Origin: Dehalococcoidia bacterium
GTDB taxonomy: Bacteria > Chloroflexota > Dehalococcoidia > GIF9 > AB-539-J10
NCBI GenBank assembly: GCA_030669525.1
Contig: DAOVDO010000008.1
Coordinates: forward strand, 1 to 12,516
DNA: 12,516 bases
Direction of reading: 5' to 3'
In this document: piece by piece, positions 7,415 to 12,516 of the stretch
How the letters are laid out: each line of letters starts with the position of its first letter
Position numbering within the stretch: the first letter of the stretch is position 1
Translations under genes and position numbers: made by a program
The notes under the pieces: model-generated
Seen by the model: only the letters and a program-made list of their open reading frames with translations
What the model was told of the DNA's origin: nothing
Database searches by the model: none

Positions 7415-7940
7415 ATGCCTTCCTGAATAACTCCTGCCGAACTAAGAAACAAGCCAGCGCGAAGATGCCTATTACTATGGCTGCGTCAGCTAAGTTGAAC
7501 GCCCAGGGCCAACGTAATAAATCCACCAGGTGCATATCGATAAAGTCAATCACAAAACCAAAGCGAAGGCGATCTATCAGGTTACCCAATGCGCCACCGA
7601 AAAGCAAGCCAAGGGGTATAACAGTTAAAGTAGTAGCCAGGGAAAGGTAACGAAAAAGCAAGAAGATGATAATGATTAAGACACCTATGGTGACGATAAC
7701 CAGGAAAGACTGATTGATAAGCAAACCAAAAACAGCTCCACGATTTTCATGATAAACTAAATTTATAAACCCTGGTAATAGCTTAACAGGGTATGGATTA
7801 GCTATAATCCATGATTTGCTCGCCTGGTCAAAGATGATTACTATAGCAGCGGAGGCCAGAAATAACCCTATTTTCCCTCTACTCCTACCCAGAGAAATCC
7901 TCAACTTACCTGGCAGCCCGTTACCTTGCCACTTTTGCAT
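7386..7940 (-). CDS. lspA: Lipoprotein signal peptidase (signal peptidase II)
   Basis: LspA is an inner-membrane aspartyl protease that cleaves the signal peptide of prolipoproteins after lipid is attached to the lipobox Cys. The 184-residue protein has four hydrophobic segments (about 24-40, 72-97, 101-117 and 150-168). It also has the conserved FDQASKSW (37-44) and NRGAVFGLL (66-74) motifs. Both catalytic aspartates are visible: Asp123 in GNLIDRL and Asp152 in FNLADAAI. An N-terminal extension of about 23 polar, basic residues precedes the first helix, so the true start may be slightly downstream. The ATG (7938-7940) has AGG six to eight nt upstream. It overlaps the traR/dksA-like gene by 20 nt and rluD by 29 nt, so these are one transcription unit. 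Confidence 0.95.
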   Translation of the reverse strand: MQKWQGNGLPGKLRISLGRSRGKIGLFLASAAIVIIFDQASKSWIIANPYPVKLLPGFINLVYHENRGAVFGLLINQSFLVIVTIGVLIIIIFLLFRYLSLATTLTVIPLGLLFGGALGNLIDRLRFGFVIDFIDMHLVDLLRWPWAFNLADAAIVIGIFALACFLVRQELFRKACEHNREIRN

Positions 7941-8289
7941 CTTTTGCCTGACATGCCTTACATTTCAAGCACAAGTTCGCCTGCGGCAATGCTTCAAGTC
8001 GCTCTAGTTCTATTGGCTGCCCACAGGAGTCGCATAGCCCATAAATGCCAGCGTTATATTTCTCCAGGGCATGTTCTATCTCAGTAAGCGTGCCCCTTAG
8101 TTTTTTCTCCAGAACCAACCTTTTCTCTAGCTCAAACGTCTCACTCGCCTCTTCCTCCCTTTTACCAAAGGGGCTACCTTCTCTCCGTTCCTCTTGTGGT
8201 TGTCCACGAGATATCATCTGTTCCAGCCTTCCTGTAAGCTGCTGTTTTTCTTCACTTAACCGCTTATATAGTTCACTGTAGTCAACCAT
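7921..8289 (-). CDS. TraR/DksA-family C4 zinc-finger protein
   Basis: The product is 122 residues from ATG 8287-8289, which has an excellent GGAGAGGTGG ribosome site (8295-8304). The frame extends upstream to a TTG at 8325, but that falls in promoter-like DNA, so I reject it. Residues 45-80 form a charged helical region. They are followed by a C4 zinc finger, Cys86-x2-Cys89-x17-Cys107-x2-Cys110, inside GIYGLCDSCGQPI, the TraR/DksA signature. DksA-like proteins bind RNA polymerase through its secondary channel and modulate transcription with ppGpp, but many short relatives are uncharacterised. It is the first gene of the lspA-rluD-gltX unit; the same pairing with lspA occurs in other Gram-positive-like and Chloroflexi genomes (from memory). 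An extra Cys113 follows the finger. Confidence 0.85.
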   Translation of the reverse strand: MVDYSELYKRLSEEKQQLTGRLEQMISRGQPQEERREGSPFGKREEEASETFELEKRLVLEKKLRGTLTEIEHALEKYNAGIYGLCDSCGQPIELERLEALPQANLCLKCKACQAKDAKVAR

Positions 8290-8308
8290 TTCATCCACCT
8301 CTCCTTTA

Positions 8309-8337
8309 TTTATACTATATACCAAAAACCATTTTAA
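8309..8337 (-). promoter_or_regulatory. Candidate promoter for the traR-lspA-rluD unit
   Basis: On the minus strand TTAAAA (8332-8337), a 17-bp spacer and TATAAA (8309-8314) match a sigma-A promoter at 4/6 and 5/6. The predicted start is near 8302, leaving a very short leader that includes the AGGTGG ribosome site. Overlapping AT-rich hexamers (TATAGT at 8314-8319) make the exact -10 uncertain. Confidence 0.35.
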
Positions 8338-8420
8338 CCTACGCTTAGTTTCAAAGCAAGCTTACCAGGCATTATGCGGAGCCACCGGAGGCTGCCTATT
8401 GCTTGTCACTGCCTGAGAGG

Positions 8421-8454
8421 CAAAACAACTCTTAGCAACTTTTTCAGCTTAGAG
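8421..8454 (-). terminator. Probable rho-independent terminator of the hrcA-grpE-dnaK operon
   Basis: On the minus strand CTCTAAGC (8447-8454) pairs with GCTAAGAG (8429-8436) in an 8-bp stem with one A-A mismatch and a 10-nt loop. It is followed at once by the U-rich TTGTTTTG (8421-8428). It lies about 47 nt after the dnaK stop and before the traR promoter, where a terminator is expected. The stem is only moderately strong. The rest of the 211-bp gap (8290-8500) holds the candidate traR promoter and no coding sequence or RNA gene that I recognise. Confidence 0.45.
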
Positions 8455-8500
8455 TATCTTGCCTGGTTCAGCTCCGCCTTAACGTGGGAGACTGCACTCT

Positions 8501-10399
8501 CTAAACCTCACGGAATTCGCCCTCCACCGTGCCTTCTTCCCCGCCAGGCTTCTGCTCCCCTGGTCCTGGCTCTCCACCAGGCGGTGCCTGTTCACCTTGC
8601 TGTTGGTAAACCGAGGCTCCAACCTTCTGCATAGCCTGTGATAGCTCCTGCACTGCATTACGAATGGAGTCAACATCCTTACCTTGAAGTGCTGAACGCA
8701 CAGTGGCTACTTTGGCTTCAATTTCCTGCTTCACCTCGGCAGGTATTTTATCTCCATAATCCCTGAGAGTTTTTTCAGCGGTGTACGCCATACTATCAGC
8801 AGAATTGCGTGTCTCCACCTCATCTTTTCGTTTAGCATCCTCAGCGGCAAAACCCTCAGCCTCCCGCTTCATCTTCTCCACCTCTCCTGTACTAAGACCG
8901 CTGGAGGCTGTGATGGTAATTTTTTGCTCCTTCCCTGTGCCTTTATCACGAGCACTGACATTGAGAATGCCATTGGCATCGATATCGAAGGTTACATCGA
9001 TTTGAGGTAACCCCCGCGGAGCGGGTAAAATGCCATCGAGCATAAATCTCCCCAATGTTCGGTTATCTGCCGCCATAGGGCGCTCCCCCTGAAGCACATG
9101 AATCTCCACACTCGGTTGGTTGTCACTGGCAGTGCTAAAAATCTGGCTCTTAGCGGTAGGTATGGTGGTATTGCGGGGGATAAGGGATGTAGCTACTCCA
9201 CCCAAGGTCTCTATGCCAAGAGTAAGAGGGGTAACATCAAGAAGGAGAATCTCCCCTACCTCACCCTTAAGCACCCCCGCCTGAATAGCGGCCCCCAGGG
9301 CTACTGCTTCATCGGGGTTAACTCCCTTTACAGGCTCCCTGCCAAAGAACTGCCTTAAAGTCCCCTGAACCTTGGGCATCCTTGTCTGCCCACCGACCAG
9401 TATTACATCGTTAATCTGAGCTGCCGTAAGACCAGCATCAGTCAAAGCTTGACGGCAGGGACCAAGGCTCTTCTCTATCAGGTCATCTGAAAGCTGCTCC
9501 AGCTTAGCCCGGGAGAGCATCATACTGAGATGCTTGGGCCCGCTGGCATCAGCAGTGATAAAAGGAAGGCTTATCTCTGTCTGAGCCACTGTAGATAGCT
9601 CCTTCTTTGCCTTTTCGGCGGCATCCCTTAATCTCTGCAATGCCATCTTGTCCTGCTTTAAATCAATGCCCTGCTCTTTCTTAAACTCACCGCACACCCA
9701 GTCCATAATCCTCTGGTCAATATCATCCCCGCCAAGGTGGGTATCACCATTGGTTGACTTAACCTGGAATGTACCCTCTCCTAAATCAAGGATGGAAATG
9801 TCAAAGGTACCACCACCAAGGTCGTAAACTGCTATAGTCTCTTCCTTTTTCTTGTCCATCCCATAGGCTAACGACGATGCCGTGGGCTCGTTGATAATGC
9901 GCAGGACATTGAGTCCAGCTATAGCGCCGGCATCTTTAGTTGCCTGCCGCTGACTATCATTGAAATAGGCTGGCACAGTAATTACAGCATCGGTCACCTT
10001 TTCGCCTAGATAAGCCTCAGCATCGGTCTTCAATTTCTGCAATATCATCGCTGAGAGCTCCTGAGGACTATACTCTTTGTCTCCCATCACTACTCGGCAA
10101 TCGCCGTTGGTAGCCTCGGTAATTTTATAGGGCAGTCGATTCATATCATCCTGAACTGCATCAGCCTTAAACTTACGCCCGATAAGGCGCTTTATGCTGA
10201 AAATGGTGTTTTCAGGGTTGACCACTGCCTGACGCTTGGCTAGCTCTCCTACCAGGCGCTCTCCCGTTTTGCTTATAGCTACTACCGACGGTACCAGGTT
10301 CCCCCCTTCAGCACTGGGTATAACTTTGGGGTCACCCCCCTCCATCACCGCTACTGCGCTAAGTGTAGTACCTAGGTCAATTCCCACCGCTTTGGCCAT
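8501..10399 (-). CDS. dnaK: Chaperone protein DnaK (Hsp70)
   Basis: DnaK is the ATP-driven Hsp70 chaperone that binds exposed hydrophobic peptides, working with DnaJ and the exchange factor GrpE. The 632-residue protein is normal in length. The ATPase domain shows GIDLGTT (6-12), [11 protein letters not shown] (170-180), the phosphate-2 loop [10 protein letters not shown] (191-200) and [11 protein letters not shown] (332-342). The interdomain linker reads [10 protein letters not shown] (383-392), followed by the substrate domain and a helical lid. The tail (from about residue 600) is Gly/Pro/Glu-rich and ends in a charged EFREV, like the EEVD-type ends of bacterial DnaKs. The position after GTT, often Asn, is Leu13. 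GGAGG lies 7 nt before the ATG. The gene starts 2 nt after grpE, so the two are co-transcribed. dnaJ does not follow. Confidence 0.98.
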   Translation of the reverse strand: MAKAVGIDLGTTLSAVAVMEGGDPKVIPSAEGGNLVPSVVAISKTGERLVGELAKRQAVVNPENTIFSIKRLIGRKFKADAVQDDMNRLPYKITEATNGDCRVVMGDKEYSPQELSAMILQKLKTDAEAYLGEKVTDAVITVPAYFNDSQRQATKDAGAIAGLNVLRIINEPTASSLAYGMDKKKEETIAVYDLGGGTFDISILDLGEGTFQVKSTNGDTHLGGDDIDQRIMDWVCGEFKKEQGIDLKQDKMALQRLRDAAEKAKKELSTVAQTEISLPFITADASGPKHLSMMLSRAKLEQLSDDLIEKSLGPCRQALTDAGLTAAQINDVILVGGQTRMPKVQGTLRQFFGREPVKGVNPDEAVALGAAIQAGVLKGEVGEILLLDVTPLTLGIETLGGVATSLIPRNTTIPTAKSQIFSTASDNQPSVEIHVLQGERPMAADNRTLGRFMLDGILPAPRGLPQIDVTFDIDANGILNVSARDKGTGKEQKITITASSGLSTGEVEKMKREAEGFAAEDAKRKDEVETRNSADSMAYTAEKTLRDYGDKIPAEVKQEIEAKVATVRSALQGKDVDSIRNAVQELSQAMQKVGASVYQQQGEQAPPGGEPGPGEQKPGGEEGTVEGEFREV

Positions 10400-10401
10400 A
10401 T

Positions 10402-10965
10402 CTATTCCTCCTTCTGAGTTTCTTTAGCTGTTTTTTTCTTTTTCTTGCCTTTACCCACTACCACCATACTGGGGCGGAGCACCCTATCTTTAAATTTATA
10501 GCCTTTCCGAACTTCTTCAAGCACTATTCCTTCTGGGCCCTCTTGCCCCATCACCGCTTCATGCAGGTGTGTATCAAATGATTCCCCCTTAGCATCAATT
10601 TCAGATAGCCCTTGTGCTCCCAATATTCCCTTAAACTTATTATGGATTAGTTTGATACCTTCCACCCAGCTAACTCCCTCAAGCTCTGATGGCAGCGAAT
10701 TGAATGCTCTTTCCTGGTCATCCAGAATAGCCAGTAAATTCAAAACAAGTGCACTATTAGCAAATTCAATCGTTTCTATCTTCTCTTGCTCGGCACGTTT
10801 CTTGTAGTTAGCAAAGTCAGCTTGAGCTCTCTGCCAATTGGCCAGATATTTCTCTGCTAACCCCTCCTCGCCATTCAAGGTTTGCTCAAGCGCTGCTATA
10901 TCTTCAGCCTGCCTGCCCTCCACCTCTACCGCTCTATCGTTGGACAGCTTCTGTTTTTCGGACAA
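10402..10965 (-). CDS. grpE: Nucleotide exchange factor GrpE
   Basis: GrpE dimers speed ADP release from DnaK. The protein is 187 residues if begun at TTG 10963-10965, which has a perfect AAGGAGG (10973-10979) 7 nt upstream and gives an N-terminus of (M)SEKQKL. An ATG at 10984-10986 in the same frame would add seven residues, but it has no ribosome site and overlaps the hrcA stop region, so I prefer the TTG. The long N-terminal helix (about residues 15-80) contains the [19 protein letters not shown] signature. The C-terminal beta domain has [28 protein letters not shown] and a Lys-rich tail. The ribosome site overlaps the end of hrcA, suggesting coupling. It sits in the usual hrcA-grpE-dnaK order. 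Confidence 0.95.
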   Translation of the reverse strand: MSEKQKLSNDRAVEVEGRQAEDIAALEQTLNGEEGLAEKYLANWQRAQADFANYKKRAEQEKIETIEFANSALVLNLLAILDDQERAFNSLPSELEGVSWVEGIKLIHNKFKGILGAQGLSEIDAKGESFDTHLHEAVMGQEGPEGIVLEEVRKGYKFKDRVLRPSMVVVGKGKKKKKTAKETQKEE

Positions 10966-10978
10966 TATCCATCCTCCT

Positions 10979-11992
10979 TCAGACATACCCGGCCACTGAA
11001 TCGCTCAGCAGTGATGAAAGGTAGTTAATAGAAGAGATTGCCCTGGCATAATCCATCCTCTTCGGTCCAATCACCCCAACAATACCACCCGCCTTATCAG
11101 GAACTCCATACTCCCCCATTATCAGGCTTAAATCCTGTAATGCCTCATCTGGGTTTTCTTCACCAATAATCACCTTTACCCTTCCACTGGAAAGCCTGGA
11201 TTGAAACAGAGCTTCCATCCACTCCCCTCGCTCCAATAGCTCCAGCAGGTTAATCGCTTTAGGATTACTGGCGAATTCCGGCTGACTCAACATCAGATGC
11301 AACCCTTCAAGGTAAGGTCTACCATATCTCAGTTTATCCTCCACAGTTATCATACTCACCATGCATTCCGTTATCTGCCTCTCTTCAGGTGAGGCTTCTG
11401 TTTCCACCGCTGAGATTCTACTGCCATCCATCCCAGCGTAAGAAACATTGAGCTTATTCGCTATCATCGTTAACTCATCCTGGGTGACCCTTTTATTGAA
11501 AAAGAGTATTTTCTGCCTGACTCTTGCCTCGTACAACACCAAAACCAGCAAGGCTACAAAATCCTGCAGGGCCACCAGGTCCAAGTGCTTGAAGCGACAT
11601 CGAGGTGCTTTGACTGGAGTTATCACCGCTACATTGTGAACGAAGTGTGACAAAAGCACTGCTGCCAATTTCAGCCATTGTTCAAACTCCTCCTTTGCCC
11701 CTCGGAATAATTCATAAATCCGATATTGCTCATCAAGGGGAAGTTCAATGTCTTCACTTATCATTTTTACATAACAGCGGTACGCTTTGTCTGTAGGTAT
11801 GGCACCAGCCGATGGATGAGTGCGTATAATATATCCCGTTTCCTCTAAATATGCTACATCATTCCTCACAGTGGCCGGGCTTACATTTAAACCATAGTTA
11901 TAAGCAATAGCTTTTGAAGCTACCGGTGCTGCACCAGCAATATACTCATTAACCACTATTCTCAGAATAGCTTCTCTTCTTTTGGTCAACAT
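10979..11992 (-). CDS. hrcA: Heat-inducible transcription repressor HrcA
   Basis: HrcA represses class I heat-shock genes by binding the CIRCE operator; in other bacteria its activity depends on GroEL. With ATG 11990-11992 the protein has 337 residues, normal for the family. The N-terminal winged-helix domain (about 1-70) includes LTKRREAILRIVVNEYI, the GLNVSPATVRNDVAYLEE recognition region and a wing with THPSAGAIPTDKAYR. The GAF-like and dimerisation regions follow, ending with GVIGPKRMDYARAISSINYL. An in-frame GTG at 11999-12001 would add three residues but lies inside the CIRCE, so ATG is preferred. It is the first gene of hrcA-grpE-dnaK and is clearly autoregulated through the CIRCE at its start. 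Confidence 0.95.
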   Translation of the reverse strand: MLTKRREAILRIVVNEYIAGAAPVASKAIAYNYGLNVSPATVRNDVAYLEETGYIIRTHPSAGAIPTDKAYRCYVKMISEDIELPLDEQYRIYELFRGAKEEFEQWLKLAAVLLSHFVHNVAVITPVKAPRCRFKHLDLVALQDFVALLVLVLYEARVRQKILFFNKRVTQDELTMIANKLNVSYAGMDGSRISAVETEASPEERQITECMVSMITVEDKLRYGRPYLEGLHLMLSQPEFASNPKAINLLELLERGEWMEALFQSRLSSGRVKVIIGEENPDEALQDLSLIMGEYGVPDKAGGIVGVIGPKRMDYARAISSINYLSSLLSDSVAGYV

Positions 11993-11994
11993 TT

Positions 11995-12021
11995 TTAGCA
12001 CTCTGCCTGTCAGACTGCTAA
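11995..12021 (-). promoter_or_regulatory. CIRCE operator (HrcA binding site)
   Basis: On the plus strand the site reads TTAGCACTC-N9-GACTGCTAA. The consensus is TTAGCACTC-N9-GAGTGCTAA, so one base (12015) differs. It ends 2 bp before the hrcA ATG, overlaps the -10 box by 2 bp and covers the predicted transcription start. It can therefore block initiation as DNA and also fold in the mRNA over the ribosome-binding region. Confidence 0.93.
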
Positions 12022-12048
12022 TCTATCATTTTAAGTGTGGTTTGTCAA
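12020..12048 (-). promoter_or_regulatory. Sigma-A promoter of the hrcA-grpE-dnaK operon
   Basis: On the minus strand a consensus TTGACA (12043-12048) and TAGATT (12020-12025) are separated by 17 bp, with TG two bases before the -10 (TGATAGATT). The predicted start is near 12013, at the edge of the CIRCE. This promoter-CIRCE arrangement is typical of HrcA-controlled operons. Confidence 0.75.
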
Positions 12049-12147
12049 TGTCATAGCTCTGCACTGTTAATGCTCTACTATTTTGTCTCTTCCCGAGTGC
12101 GCCAGTAAAATGTTCTTAGCCAGATAACAACGGAGACCTCGTTGAAA

Positions 12148-12177
12148 TTGTTTAGCCCTTCTTCAAAATGATATACT
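12148..12177 (+). promoter_or_regulatory. Candidate promoter for ppsA
   Basis: TTGTTT (12148-12153), an 18-bp spacer and TATACT (12172-12177) preceded by TGA give an extended -10 promoter. Predicted start is near 12184, about 42 nt before the GTG start codon. The rest of the 12022-12225 divergent region holds the hrcA promoter and otherwise nothing that I recognise. Confidence 0.45.
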
Positions 12178-12225
12178 TGTTACACAAATAGGTGCCTACA
12201 TCAAAGCAAGGGAGGCGTATAAGTA

Positions 12226-12516
12226 GTGGCAAAAACGAAATTCATTGCCTGGTTTAGTGATATCAGAAAAAATGACATTGCATTAGCCGGAGGGAAGGGA
12301 GCAAATCTGGGAGAAATGACTCACGCCAACATCCCTGTGCCACCTGGATTTATTGTTACTTCTGATGCCTATTTCACCTTCCTGAAAGAGGCCAATATTG
12401 AGGGGGATGTGCGTAAACTCCTTGAGTCTCTAGATGTAGAAGATAGCAAGGAGCTTAAAGAAACCAGCGATGAAATAAAAGAGAAAATCTCCAGTGCCCC
12501 CATTCCTGAAGCAATC
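12226..12516 (+). CDS. ppsA: Phosphoenolpyruvate synthase, N-terminal part (partial)
   Basis: A GTG start at 12226-12228 follows AAGGGAGG (12208-12215) by 10 nt. The frame stays open for 97 codons to the window edge. The peptide carries the start of the PEP/pyruvate-binding ATP-grasp domain: AWFSDI, GGKGANLGEM (residues 22-31) and VPPGFIVTSDAY. PEP synthase makes PEP from pyruvate and ATP for gluconeogenesis. The family also includes pyruvate phosphate dikinase and other PEP-utilising enzymes. The spacing of 'W...I.k.d..laGGKGANLGEM' favours ppsA, but the catalytic His and C-terminal domain are outside the window. It is divergent from hrcA and has its own candidate promoter. Confidence 0.85.
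   Translation, partial: MAKTKFIAWFSDIRKNDIALAGGKGANLGEMTHANIPVPPGFIVTSDAYFTFLKEANIEGDVRKLLESLDVEDSKELKETSDEIKEKISSAPIPEAI

Noticed and set aside
8290..8325. Upstream extension of the TraR/DksA-like gene to a TTG start
   Set aside because: The extra 12 codons fall in AT-rich promoter-like sequence and contain the strong ribosome site serving the ATG at 8289.
8364..8467. 8-bp inverted repeat ACCAGGCA / TGCCTGGT about 90 bp apart in the dnaK-traR gap, considered as mobile-element ends
   Set aside because: It is short, has no target duplication and no transposase between the arms, and is likely by chance.
8479..8676. Overlapping ORFs on both strands at the dnaK 3' end
   Set aside because: They are shadows of the Gly/Pro/Glu-rich dnaK tail, whose codon composition keeps other frames open.
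11993..12001. GTG start for hrcA three codons before the ATG
   Set aside because: It lies within the right arm of the CIRCE operator, and the ATG matches the usual HrcA beginning (MLTKRREAIL).

Overview
The window is a compact housekeeping stretch from a bacterial chromosome of moderate GC content, with most genes on the minus strand. The gene set is trpS end, gatA, gatC, an EF-G-like GTPase, gltX, rluD, lspA, a traR/dksA-type gene, dnaK-grpE-hrcA and the start of ppsA. Together with the style of the proteins, this best fits Chloroflexota, probably class Dehalococcoidia. That assignment is inferred from protein character and layout, not from a search.

Layout from left to right: (1) The last 37 codons of trpS (+). 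(2) A minus-strand unit reading gatC, then a short PlsY-like N-terminal fragment, then gatA, then a small ORF joined to gatA by an ATGA overlap. (3) A 174-bp divergent intergenic region with back-to-back candidate promoters for gatC (-) and for an EF-G-family GTPase (+). (4) gltX (-), convergent with the EF-G gene and the distal member of a second minus-strand unit reading traR/dksA-like, lspA, rluD, a small coiled-coil ORF, gltX. Genes in its upper part overlap, and an internal promoter is likely before the coiled-coil ORF. (5) A heat-shock operon hrcA-grpE-dnaK (-), preceded by a sigma-A-type promoter and a near-perfect CIRCE operator, and probably ended by a stem-loop after dnaK. dnaJ is not present. 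(6) The first 97 codons of a PEP synthase-like gene (+), divergent from hrcA.

Functionally the genes serve translation (TrpRS, GluRS, GatA/GatC, EF-G-like, RluD), lipoprotein maturation (LspA) and protein folding (DnaK/GrpE under HrcA). gatA and gatC beside gltX fit the indirect route to Gln-tRNA(Gln), in which GluRS mischarges the tRNA and GatCAB amidates it. gatB is not in the window.

I found no mobile element, CRISPR array, RNA gene or defence or biosynthetic system, and no convincing new system. The items most worth checking are the PlsY remnant between gatC and gatA, the divergent gatC/EF-G promoters with a possibly leaderless gatC, the divergent G-motifs of the EF-G paralogue, a recurring TTGTTW-18-TGn-TATANT promoter pattern, and a CIRCE placed directly at the hrcA start codon.
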